Source: an uncultured Sphingobium sp. (lineage in GTDB: Bacteria; Pseudomonadota; Alphaproteobacteria; Sphingomonadales; Sphingomonadaceae). Taken from it: 5,780 nt of DNA. The translations under genes and the position numbers were made by a program. Location: NCBI GenBank assembly GCA_913773715.1, contig CAJYHD010000024.1:1-5780 (forward strand). The letters are read 5' to 3'. The notes under the pieces were generated by a model. The model saw only the letters and a list, made by a program, of their open reading frames with translations, had not been told where the DNA came from and searched no databases. Shown here piece by piece: positions 1 through 5,296 of the stretch (positions are counted from its first letter, which is position 1; each line of letters opens with the position of its first letter).

Positions 1-225
1 ATCGAAGCCGCGGGTCCGGGTGTCGATGCCGATCGCGAGCGGGCGATCCTCCGGCTCGGCGTGGCCCAACGGAAGGGGGGCGTCAAGCAACCGATCGAGC
101 AGGACGAGCGGCAGATTGTCGACGACCTCCCAGCCCATATCCTCCAGCGACTTGAGTGCGGTCGTCTTGCCCGCGCCGGACAGGCCCGACACCAGCAGGA
201 TGGATTTGGGCGGCGTCTGCGTCAC
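1..225 (-). CDS. rapZ: RNase adapter / nucleotide-binding protein RapZ (YvcJ family), N-terminal part only
   Basis: The reading frame gives 75 residues and then leaves the window at its left edge, so only about a quarter of this normally 285-310 residue family is visible. A Walker A loop, GLSGAGKT, sits at residues 14-21, followed by family wording: [17 protein letters not shown] at about 23-39 and [12 protein letters not shown] at 64-75. The start is GTG at 225-223, whose bases overlap the TGA stop of hprK in the string GTGA, so translation is probably coupled to hprK. In Escherichia coli, RapZ binds the small RNA GlmZ and guides RNase E, controlling glucosamine-6-phosphate synthesis. Whether the alphaproteobacterial protein does this is not shown here, and the C-terminal RNA-binding part lies outside the window. 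Family assignment is firm; exact function in this organism is inferred. Confidence 0.95.
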   Translation of the reverse strand, partial: MTQTPPKSILLVSGLSGAGKTTALKSLEDMGWEVVDNLPLVLLDRLLDAPLPLGHAEPEDRPLAIGIDTRTRGFD

Positions 226-653
226 GCGATCGCCTTCAACGCCAGTTCGACCTTGATCGGCGCGGACGCTTCGAAGGGGGCAATGCGGGCTACCGGCACA
301 TCGACGCCAGCGATCGACCGACGCGTCAATTCAACGGGCATGCGCTCGACCTGATCGATCAGATAGACGATGAGGGCGACGGAAACGTCCTGGTCACGCG
401 ACATGGGCAGGATGCCAAGGCCGCGCACTTCCATCTTGCCCGCAATGGCTTCCGGTGCGGTCGCTATCGCTTGGCCGGGCGCGATCCGCTTAACCAACGT
501 ATAGTCGTCGCTGACGAGCGTCGCCCCCCGATCGATCAGTCGCAGCGCAAGATCGGACTTTCCCGATCCGCTCGGGCCGGACAGCAAAACGGCGCGGCCA
601 CCTATAGCCACGCTTGTCGCATGCAGCGTCTCGGATGACAAAGCCCGCGCCAT
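222..653 (-). CDS. hprK: HPr kinase/phosphorylase, short alphaproteobacterial form
   Basis: This 143-residue protein corresponds to the C-terminal catalytic domain of HPr kinase/phosphorylase, which phosphorylates the regulatory serine of the PTS phosphocarrier HPr. Visible motifs are the P-loop GPSGSGKS at residues 26-33, the catalytic Asp pair in VSDDYT at 47-52 (D49, D50), and the family signature MEVRGLGI at 74-81. The Firmicutes enzyme is about 310 residues with an extra N-terminal domain; its absence is normal in alphaproteobacteria. The ATG at 653 is fixed by an in-frame TAG six codons upstream, with no other usable start between. A purine-rich AAGGGG lies very close to the ATG. It overlaps rapZ by 4 bases, so the two form an operon. 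No chvG sensor kinase, the gene often found just upstream in this class, is visible; a small exported-protein gene and a terminator lie there instead. I see no convincing promoter in 654-720. Confidence 0.95.
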   Translation of the reverse strand: MARALSSETLHATSVAIGGRAVLLSGPSGSGKSDLALRLIDRGATLVSDDYTLVKRIAPGQAIATAPEAIAGKMEVRGLGILPMSRDQDVSVALIVYLIDQVERMPVELTRRSIAGVDVPVARIAPFEASAPIKVELALKAIA

Positions 654-720
654 AACCCCTTGAACCTTCTAGACCGGAAGGGCGGGAGTGGGAACCGCTT
701 TTTACCCCGCTTTGTCGTTG

Positions 721-757
721 AAAGCGGCGGCACCATCTGGAAGGATGATGCCGCCGC
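721..757 (-). terminator. Probable intrinsic terminator after the glycine-zipper gene
   Basis: Arms at 724-737 and 744-757 pair over 14 positions around a 6-base loop. Read on the minus strand, position 733/748 forms a G·U pair and the stem is unbroken; on the plus strand the same position is a C·A mismatch, so the structure suits minus-strand RNA. The following U run is short (UUU, then CAACG), so termination may be partial. It lies 26 bases past the stop of the glycine-zipper gene and about 70 bases before hprK, which suggests separate units. Confidence 0.6.
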
Positions 758-783
758 AGTGCGCTATGAAAAGCAGGAAGCGA

Positions 784-1134
784 TTAGCAGCGCGAGTTGC
801 GATCGATCGCGCGACCGGCTAGCGCGCCAGCGCCAGCACCAAGTACGGTCCCGGTGGCACGGTCACCGCGGGTATCGATCGCGCGGCCCAACAGCGCACC
901 GGCTACGCCACCGACCAGAAGGCCCGTGGTGCCGCCCGACTTGCGGCAGCGATAGCGATCGTCGCGATAGCCACGATAATCACGGCGGTCGGCATAGCGA
1001 TCATAACGGTCATACCGATCATGACCACGGTGCCAACCACGATCGTGATCGCGAGCGAAAGACGTGGCCGGAACAGCCGCCGAAAGGGTCGCAACAGCCA
1101 GAGCGGCGGCGACGATCGACTTACGAATCTGCAT
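784..1134 (-). CDS. Exported glycine-zipper protein (17 kDa surface antigen-like), function unknown
   Basis: The protein has 116 residues. A signal peptide covers residues 1-27: a basic start (MQIRKS), a hydrophobic Ala/Val core and a probable cut after SFA. The mature part opens with a charged, Tyr-rich segment (28-62) including three DRY units at 39-47. After Cys63 come two glycine-zipper segments, G71/G75/G79/G83 and G95/G99/G103/G107, each ending in GRAID. This resembles the Rickettsia 17 kDa antigen-type glycine-zipper 2TM family, whose members sit in or near the outer membrane. Unlike many of them, it has no lipobox Cys at the cleavage site; the only cysteines are C63 and the last residue, C116. 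I chose the ATG at 1134 because GAGGAG lies 8 bases upstream and the signal peptide begins there; an in-frame start 17 codons upstream has no such support. A role in the envelope or stress response is a guess. Confidence 0.85.
   Translation of the reverse strand: MQIRKSIVAAALAVATLSAAVPATSFARDHDRGWHRGHDRYDRYDRYADRRDYRGYRDDRYRCRKSGGTTGLLVGGVAGALLGRAIDTRGDRATGTVLGAGAGALAGRAIDRNSRC
802..912 (-). repeat. Internal duplication of a 13-residue glycine-zipper unit
   Basis: Within the glycine-zipper protein, residues 75-87 (GGVAGALLGRAID; bases 912-874) and 99-111 (GAGAGALAGRAID; bases 840-802) align over their whole length with 9 of 13 positions identical. Each ends in the same GRAID motif. The period is 24 residues, consistent with two packed membrane-associated helices. 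Confidence 0.65.
994..1020 (-). repeat. Three tandem 9-base units encoding DRY-DRY-DRY
   Basis: Residues 39-47 of the glycine-zipper protein are three copies of Asp-Arg-Tyr. The codons differ between copies (GAT CGG TAT, GAC CGT TAT, GAT CGC TAT), so the repeat is better kept at the protein level than in the DNA. Flanking residues 28-61 continue the same Arg/Asp/Tyr/Gly composition. Confidence 0.7.
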
Positions 1135-1351
1135 GTTAGAAACTCCTCTACCTGTTTCCTTGAGTCGGGTTTTCGCACAGGACAACTGGCGCGATGCTGA
1201 ACCGGCTCGTTATCCTCGGTTAAGGAAACGCAACGATCTCGACAGGGTTGCAGAGGACAAGGGATGGTGCATCAAAGGATAGCCGACTGTAAGTAGCCGT
1301 CGAATGCTCACGCCAAAGGGCCAATCAGGCAGCGAACTCAATATCATTTGC
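1135..1351. other. Intergenic region upstream of the glycine-zipper gene
   Basis: I find no gene here. The stretch should hold the promoter of the glycine-zipper gene, but no clear -35/-10 pair can be named. It contains the ribosome binding site GAGGAG at about 1143-1148 (minus) and a direct repeat of an 11-base element differing at one base, at 1175-1185 and 1250-1260. On the minus strand the repeat reads TTGTCCTSTGC. There is also a short inverted pair, AACCG at 1200-1204 and CGGTT at 1217-1221. Confidence 0.5.
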
Positions 1352-1390
1352 AAAAAGAAAAGGGCGGCGTCCCTGCTCGGACACCGCCCT
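1352..1390 (-). terminator. Strong intrinsic terminator of the rplJL unit
   Basis: Arms at 1379-1390 and 1361-1372 form a 12-pair stem with a 6-base loop. On the minus strand it is followed directly by TTTCTTTTTG, a good U tract. One position is a U·G pair only in minus-strand RNA and an A·C mismatch in the other direction, so the orientation is clear. It lies about 60 bases past the rplL stop and ends the unit before any rpoB gene. Confidence 0.93.
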
Positions 1391-1396
1391 CTAATT

Positions 1397-1440
1397 CCGG
1401 CTGGAACCGGATCGGTCGGGCCTCGCGCAGAGCGAAGCCC
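1397..1440 (-). other. Two extra stem-loops between the rplL stop and its terminator
   Basis: Just after the rplL stop a 9-pair hairpin forms from 1432-1440 and 1418-1426 with a 5-base loop. One pair is U·G on the minus strand only. A smaller 4-pair hairpin (CCGG/CCGG, 1397-1400 and 1407-1410) follows. Neither has a U tract. They may protect the 3' end of the mRNA or assist the terminator. Confidence 0.5.
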
Positions 1441-1449
1441 GCTATCCGA

Positions 1450-1824
1450 TTACTTCAGCTCGACGGTCGCGCCGGCTTCTTCCAGCTGCTTCTTCAGCTT
1501 TTCGGCTTCGTCCTTGGCAACGCCTTCCTTGACGGCCTTCGGTGCGCCTTCGACCAGAGCCTTGGCTTCGGTCAGGCCCAGGCCGGTGATGGCGCGGACT
1601 TCCTTGATGACGTTGATCTTCTTGCCACCGTCGCCGGTGAGGATCACGTCGAATTCGGTCTGCTCTTCAGCAGCCGGAGCGGCGGCGGCAGCGGCCGGGC
1701 CAGCGACGGCGACGGCAGCAGCGGCCGAAACGCCCCACTTTTCTTCCAGAGCCTTCGACAGTTCGGCGGCTTCGAGGACGGTGAGGGCCGAGAGCTGATC
1801 GACCAGAGCGTTGATGTCTGCCAT
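1450..1824 (-). CDS. rplL: 50S ribosomal protein L7/L12
   Basis: This 124-residue protein matches the family length (about 120-128). It builds the mobile ribosomal stalk that recruits translation GTPases. The N-terminal dimerisation and L10-binding domain covers about residues 1-33 ([20 protein letters not shown] onward). An Ala-rich hinge follows at about 34-52, then the globular C-terminal domain at 54-124 with the factor-contacting segment TGLGLTEAK at 80-88. The ATG at 1824 is preceded by AAGGAAA at 1838-1832 (minus). It follows rplJ by 69 bases and is surely co-transcribed with it. The usual bacterial neighbour rpoB is not downstream: a terminator and an unrelated gene lie there. Confidence 0.98.
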   Translation of the reverse strand: MADINALVDQLSALTVLEAAELSKALEEKWGVSAAAAVAVAGPAAAAAAPAAEEQTEFDVILTGDGGKKINVIKEVRAITGLGLTEAKALVEGAPKAVKEGVAKDEAEKLKKQLEEAGATVELK

Positions 1825-1893
1825 TGTTCAGTTTCCTTATGTGGGGCGATATGCCCCGTCAGATGAGGTTCAAAAAATCGGTTCTGGAACGGC
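1825..1893 (-). promoter_or_regulatory. rplJ-rplL intercistronic region with a small hairpin and U run
   Basis: Between the two genes, a 5-pair GC hairpin (1853-1857 with 1843-1847, 5-base loop) stands just before the rplL ribosome binding site. A run of six U lies at about 1872-1877, but no good stem precedes it, so I do not call a terminator. L7/L12 is needed in several copies per L10, so this spacer may help set higher rplL translation. That is inference. Confidence 0.4.
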
Positions 1894-2409
1894 TCAGGCC
1901 GCTTCCTTCTCCGCATAGGCGTTGAAGACGCGCGCAAGCTGCGCTGCCGGTGCCTGGGTGACGGTTGCGAGCTTGGTAGCAGGCGCGACGATAAGGCCGA
2001 CCAGCTTTGCACGCAGTTCATCCAGCGACGGCATCGACGCGAGAGCCTTGATGCCCTCCACATCGAGCACCACGTCGCCCATCGCGCCACCAACGATCTC
2101 TAGCTTGTCGTTGGTCTTCGCGAAATCGACCGCAACCTTGGCGGCTGCGACCGGATCGATCGAGGAGGCGAGGCCAACCGGGCCGGTCAGCAGGTCGCTG
2201 ATGCCGGTATAGCTGGTGCCTTCAAGGGCGATCTTGGCGAGGCGGTTCTTCGTAACCTTGTAGGTCGCGCCTGCGTCACGCATCTTCTGGCGCAGGACAG
2301 TCGACTGGGCGACGGTCATGCCGAGGTTGCGGGTCACGACGACCACGCCAACTTCTGCCAGTTCAGCGTTCAGCGCGGAAACGACCTCAGATTTCTGATT
2401 ACGATCCAT
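1894..2409 (-). CDS. rplJ: 50S ribosomal protein L10
   Basis: L10 anchors L7/L12 dimers to 23S rRNA and, with them, usually represses its own mRNA. The protein has 171 residues, normal for the family (about 165-178). The N-terminal rRNA-binding domain includes [19 protein letters not shown] at about residues 44-62. The C-terminal helix that carries L7/L12 dimers ends in [14 protein letters not shown] start it at the ATG at 2409 ([10 protein letters not shown]), with GGAG at 2419-2416 upstream. An in-frame GTG at 2421 would add four residues, but its codons overlap that GGAG. It heads a two-gene unit with rplL. The usual upstream genes rplK and rplA are absent; a long leader lies there instead. 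Confidence 0.98.
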   Translation of the reverse strand: MDRNQKSEVVSALNAELAEVGVVVVTRNLGMTVAQSTVLRQKMRDAGATYKVTKNRLAKIALEGTSYTGISDLLTGPVGLASSIDPVAAAKVAVDFAKTNDKLEIVGGAMGDVVLDVEGIKALASMPSLDELRAKLVGLIVAPATKLATVTQAPAAQLARVFNAYAEKEAA

Positions 2410-2425
2410 GCCATTCTCCACTTCA

Positions 2426-2455
2426 TGTCCGCGTCGCTCGGAAGCTTGGCGGACA
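2426..2455 (-). promoter_or_regulatory. Hairpin just upstream of the rplJ ribosome binding site
   Basis: TGTCCGC and GCGGACA (2449-2455 and 2426-2432) form a perfect 7-pair stem with a 16-base loop. It ends about 6 bases before the GGAG of rplJ. It is well placed to couple leader folding to translation start, but no direct evidence of switching is seen. Confidence 0.45.
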
Positions 2456-2540
2456 GCTTAAAGCCCACGGCCAGGCCGCAGGCTGCTTCAAGTCCGAGGG
2501 GAGAGATCGACTGGCCCGCCTCTAAAGGAAACAGGCAGAC

Positions 2541-2567
2541 GCCGAATCGGGCAATGACCGCTTCGGC
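2541..2567 (-). other. Leader hairpin between the L10-site candidate and rplJ
   Basis: GCCGAA and TTCGGC (2562-2567 and 2541-2546) form 6 pairs. After one mismatch, CGG/CCG adds 3 more pairs, closing a 7-base loop. It lies within the transcribed leader of rplJ. A further 6-pair match, GGCCAG at 2469-2474 with CTGGCC at 2511-2516, suggests that most of this leader is structured. Confidence 0.4.
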
Positions 2568-2580
2568 AAAGAACTTTTCC

Positions 2581-2636
2581 CCGTCTAGGCTGGGCATTAA
2601 GAAGGGCATATTCCCTTCACCAACTGTCTCGGACGG
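2581..2636 (-). ncRNA. Candidate ribosomal protein L10 leader (autoregulatory mRNA element)
   Basis: On the minus strand this stretch folds into one stacked hairpin of three helices. The outer is CCGUC (2636-2632) with GACGG (2585-2581). The middle is GUUGG (2624-2620) with CCAGC (2593-2589). The apical is GAAGGG with CCCUUC (2618-2613 and 2606-2601), closing a 6-base loop. The middle and apical helices are separated by a lopsided internal loop, 1 base on one side and 7 on the other (UUAAUGC), the sort of place where the L10-binding kink occurs in known leaders. It is about 170 bases upstream of rplJ. Known L10 leaders bind the L10-L7/L12 complex and repress translation. The match is by layout and position; no covariance search was possible. 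Confidence 0.68.
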
Positions 2637-2663
2637 CGAACCCTCACGGGTCCGTTGCCGCGC

Positions 2664-2692
2664 GCCATAGGGTAAGGCGGTGCAGAAGTCAC
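2664..2692 (-). promoter_or_regulatory. Weak candidate promoter for rplJL
   Basis: On the minus strand GTGACT (2692-2687) and TATGGC (2669-2664) are spaced by 17 bases, upstream of the folded leader. Each hexamer matches the sigma-70 consensus only in part (TGAC; TAT). Its location fits a transcript that starts before the L10 leader. An AT-rich stretch (ATTTATA) lies just upstream. Confidence 0.3.
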
Positions 2693-2763
2693 GTATAAAT
2701 TGGCCGGATGCGGCGGTTTCCTGTCCGCCACATGACCTATCCTTAAGATGACATGCCGGTTGC

Positions 2764-2804
2764 GCGGGCGCACGTTGTTCCTGCGCGGCGAACGGTTCGC
2801 CCGC
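2764..2804 (+). promoter_or_regulatory. Possible structured 5' leader of the small His-rich protein gene
   Basis: GCGGGCG (2764-2770) pairs with CGCCCGC (2798-2804) over 7 positions. The loop contains further short complementarity (GTTC with GAAC). The structure ends just before the AAGGA ribosome binding site at 2811-2815. It could be an mRNA leader hairpin or an operator. No promoter hexamers are clear in 2700-2763. Confidence 0.35.
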
Positions 2805-2823
2805 TTAGCAAAGGACGATGATC

Positions 2824-3036
2824 ATGATGAAGACGCTGATCCTGTCGATGGCCCTGCTTCTTGGAAGCGCCGGTATCGCCAGTGCGGCGACGACGCCTGA
2901 TAGCGCCGTTCCGCTCTGCTCGAAAACCGTGACGGACGAATGTATGAACCCGTCGCAAGCGCCCGAGTCGATGGCGGCCAAACCGCGTCACGCGACGATG
3001 GCGCATCGCCACCACGCGCACCACAAGGCGGCGTGA
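2824..3036 (+). CDS. Small exported His-rich protein, function unknown
   Basis: The protein has 70 residues. Residues 1-21 form a clear signal peptide (MMKTLILSMALLLGSAGIASA) with a probable cut after ASA, leaving about 49 residues. The mature part has two cysteines, C32 and C40, in LCSKTVTDEC, which could form a disulfide. It ends in a His-rich tail: H56, H61, H63, H64, H66 and H67 within 12 residues. I favour the ATG at 2824 because AAGGA at 2811-2815 is then 8 bases away. The ATG at 2818 is too close to it, and that at 2827 is also possible. The gene stands alone on the plus strand, divergent from the rplJ unit and convergent with rsh. Metal binding in the periplasm is a reasonable guess from the His tail, but I do not recognise the family. 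Confidence 0.75.
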   Translation: MMKTLILSMALLLGSAGIASAATTPDSAVPLCSKTVTDECMNPSQAPESMAAKPRHATMAHRHHAHHKAA

Positions 3037-3050
3037 TTGAATGAAGACGG

Positions 3051-3076
3051 CGGGGAGCGCCGGCTCGGCCTCCCCG
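3051..3076. terminator. GC-rich hairpin between convergent genes, possible bidirectional terminator
   Basis: CGGGGAG (3051-3057) pairs with CTCCCCG (3070-3076). After a bulged C, GCC (3059-3061) pairs with GGC (3067-3069), closing a 5-base loop. It fills the 48-base gap between the two stop codons. Neither side has a real U tract, so efficient intrinsic termination is doubtful. Confidence 0.4.
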
Positions 3077-3084
3077 GCCTGTCG

Positions 3085-5190
3085 CTAAACCCGATCCGCC
3101 TGAACCACGATATCCAGCGCGCGCAACGCCGACAATATCCGGTTCAGATGCTGCGCGTCGGCGACCTCCAGATCGATGATGTCGGTATGGAACGGCCCCT
3201 CGCGATTGACGAGTTGGAGGTTGAGAATGTTCGCCTTGGTCGCGCCGAACACATTGGCGACCGCGGCCAGCGCGCCCGGCTGGTTCTTGACGATGACGGA
3301 AAGGCGAGCGGTGCCACCCTTCGACTTGCTGTCCCACGACAGATCGACCCAGTCCGCATCCAGCCCGGCTTCCAGGGTGCGGCAGTCGATCGTATGAACC
3401 TCGATCGGTTCGCCCGTGCGGCGCAGGCCAACGATCCTGTCGCCCGGCACAGGGTGGCAGCAGTCACCGAGCGAAAAGGCGATGCCGGGTGTCAGTCCAC
3501 GGATCGACACCGGCGCATGCTGACGGGGATGCGCTTCCTCGAAACCTTCTTCGGAGGTCGAGCCGGGGATCAGGGCCTCCATAACCTCCGAATCGAGCAC
3601 CCGATGCGTTGCAATCGCGACCATCAGCGCGGCGCGATCCTCCAGCTTCAGGCGCTTCAGCGCTGCGCTCAGCGCCTTGTCGCCCAGTTCCTTGGCAAGA
3701 TCTGGCGTGAAGCGTCCAATGATTTCCTCGTACAGCTTCTCTCCGAGTTTGATCTCTTCGCCGCGCTGCTTCTGGCGGATATAGCGCCGGATCGCGGCGC
3801 GCGCCTTGCCGGTGATTGCGAAGGTCAGCCAGCCAGGTTGCGGTTCCTGTCCTTCCGACTTCAGGATCTCGACCTGATCGCCATTTTCAAGGCTGGTGCG
3901 TAGCGGCACCACGCGGCCATTGACCTTGGCGCCGACCGTCTGATTGCCGAGCGACGTATGAACCGCATAGGCGAAATCGACCGGCGTCGATCCTTTGGGC
4001 AGCTGATGCAGTTCGCCCTTGGGGGAGAAGGCGAAAATGCGGTCCTGGTACATCGCCATGCGCGTATGTTCCAGCAACTCCTCGGCATCCTGGCTCTGCT
4101 CCAGAATTTCGACGAGATCGCGCAGCCAGGCGGCATGGCTGTCGCCCGCATCGCCCTTCTGCTTGTAGGCCCAGTGCGCCGCCAGCCCCATCTCCGCATG
4201 GTGGTGCATGTCGCGGCTGCGGATCTGCACCTCGATGCGCGCATTGTCGCGATGCACGACCGTCGTGTGGATCGATCGATAGCCGTTGCGCTTGGGCGTC
4301 GAGATGTAATCCTTGAACCGCCCCGGCACCATTTTATAGGTCTGGTGGATGACGCCCAGCGCACGATATGCGTCAGCCGTCGTCTCCGTGATCACCCGGA
4401 ACGCCATGACGTCGGTTAACTGCTCGAAGCTGATGTGCCGTTCCTGCATCTTCTTCCAGATGGAGTAAGGATGCTTTTCCCGGCCCGACACCGTGACCGG
4501 CAGGTCGTTGGTGCCGAGCAGCAATTGCAGTTCCGCGCCGATGCGATCGACCTTGTCATGGCCGCCTTCCTTCAGCTGCTCCAGCCGCCGGGTGATGCTG
4601 TCATAGGCTTCCGGCTCCAGTTCGCGGAAGGCGAGGAGCTGCATCTCGCGCATGAAATCATACATGCCGATCCGCTCCGCGAGCGGGGCGTAGATATCCA
4701 TCGTCTCCTTGGCGATCCGGCGGCGCTTCGTTTCGTTCTTGATGAAGTGGAGCGTCCGCATATTGTGAAGCCGGTCGGCCAGCTTCACCAGTAGCACGCG
4801 GATGTCGTCCGACATGGCGAGCAGGAACTTGCGGAGATTCTCCGCCGCCCGCTCATTTTCGCTCATCGCTTCGATCTTGCTGAGCTTGGTGACGCCATCG
4901 ACCATGCGCGCGACATCCTTGCCGAACGCCTTCTCGATTTCGTCGTAGGTGACGAGCGTGTCCTCGATCGTATCGTGCAGCAACGCGGTGACGATCGTCT
5001 GGTCGTCCAGATTGAAGTCGGTCAGGATGCCCGCCACCTCGATCGGATGACTGAAATAGGGGTCGCCGCTGGCGCGCTTCTGGCTCCCATGCTTCTGGAC
5101 GGAAAAGACATAGGCGCGATTGATCATCGCTTCGTCCGCATCCGGATCGTAGCGCTTTACCCGTTCGACAAGTTCATATTGACGTAGCAT
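3085..5190 (-). CDS. rsh: Bifunctional (p)ppGpp synthetase/hydrolase Rsh (RelA/SpoT family)
   Basis: This 701-residue protein has the full long-RSH layout. The HD hydrolase domain is intact, with H48 in FSHP, H72-D73 in LLHDTIED (E76, D77), and the helix LVKLADRLHNMRTL at 135-147. The synthetase domain has D260 in DVMAFRV, the RFKD motif at 291-294, TPKRNGYRSIHT at 298-309 and E320/Q322 in EVQIR. RXKD, rather than the EXDD of synthesis-only RelA, marks a bifunctional enzyme. Then come TGS (about 383-445, His411), a helical region, a zinc-finger-like part (C577, C578, H599, C603) and ACT (about 627-701). It makes the alarmone (p)ppGpp from ATP and GTP or GDP, and degrades it. I start at the ATG at 5190 with GGGAA just upstream; an in-frame ATG at 5241 has no ribosome binding site. 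rpoZ, often next to rsh, is not adjacent. All catalytic residues checked are present. Confidence 0.97.
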   Translation of the reverse strand: MLRQYELVERVKRYDPDADEAMINRAYVFSVQKHGSQKRASGDPYFSHPIEVAGILTDFNLDDQTIVTALLHDTIEDTLVTYDEIEKAFGKDVARMVDGVTKLSKIEAMSENERAAENLRKFLLAMSDDIRVLLVKLADRLHNMRTLHFIKNETKRRRIAKETMDIYAPLAERIGMYDFMREMQLLAFRELEPEAYDSITRRLEQLKEGGHDKVDRIGAELQLLLGTNDLPVTVSGREKHPYSIWKKMQERHISFEQLTDVMAFRVITETTADAYRALGVIHQTYKMVPGRFKDYISTPKRNGYRSIHTTVVHRDNARIEVQIRSRDMHHHAEMGLAAHWAYKQKGDAGDSHAAWLRDLVEILEQSQDAEELLEHTRMAMYQDRIFAFSPKGELHQLPKGSTPVDFAYAVHTSLGNQTVGAKVNGRVVPLRTSLENGDQVEILKSEGQEPQPGWLTFAITGKARAAIRRYIRQKQRGEEIKLGEKLYEEIIGRFTPDLAKELGDKALSAALKRLKLEDRAALMVAIATHRVLDSEVMEALIPGSTSEEGFEEAHPRQHAPVSIRGLTPGIAFSLGDCCHPVPGDRIVGLRRTGEPIEVHTIDCRTLEAGLDADWVDLSWDSKSKGGTARLSVIVKNQPGALAAVANVFGATKANILNLQLVNREGPFHTDIIDLEVADAQHLNRILSALRALDIVVQADRV

Positions 5191-5241
5191 CGTTTCCCGA
5201 TTGTGTTGGAACGCCCTTGCCGCGCAACTAAAAAATCCCAT

Positions 5242-5293
5242 TTACGCAGATCGGCGTCGCACTTTTGCAACAGACGCCGCTTTGCGCTAAGCG
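5242..5293. promoter_or_regulatory. Candidate divergent promoter region sharing a palindromic TTGCAA
   Basis: TTGCAA at 5265-5270 is its own reverse complement. Exactly 17 bases away on each side lies a possible -10 hexamer: TAAGCG (5288-5293) for the plus-strand regulator and GCGTAA (5247-5242, minus) for rsh. Both -10 matches are weak. An inverted repeat with 7-base arms, CGGCGTC (5252-5258) and GACGCCG (5273-5279), encloses the TTGCAA and would overlap both promoters. If real, the plus-strand transcript would start almost at the ATG at 5302. Confidence 0.3.
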
Positions 5294-5296
5294 TGA

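Noticed and set aside
660..1139. Plus-strand open frame rich in Arg, His and Asp opposite the glycine-zipper gene
   Set aside because: Its composition mirrors the DRY repeats and GATC-rich codons of the true minus-strand gene, which has a signal peptide and a good ribosome binding site.
1205..1225. A TTAA-containing stretch that resembles a CtrA-type site (TTAA-N7-TTAA)
   Set aside because: Only the first half matches; the second half is off by spacing and sequence, so it is not supported as a CtrA site.
1866..1890. U-rich stretch after rplJ as a possible attenuator
   Set aside because: Six U are present, but the nearby inverted bases would leave a loop of only two bases, so no valid terminator stem forms.
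2370..2609. A 79-codon open frame on the minus strand covering the rplJ leader
   Set aside because: It overlaps the start of rplJ in another frame, has no recognisable domain, and covers the folded leader. The RNA structure explains this stretch better than a protein does.
2691..2700. TATAAA on the plus strand as the -10 box of the small exported-protein gene
   Set aside because: No -35 hexamer lies at a suitable distance, and it is over 120 bases from the start codon. It may simply be AT-rich DNA upstream of the rplJ promoter.
3037..3903. A 288-codon plus-strand open frame opposite the 3' half of rsh
   Set aside because: It is a shadow of the well-supported rsh coding frame in GC-rich DNA. 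It has no domain and its start directly abuts the stop of the small exported-protein gene.
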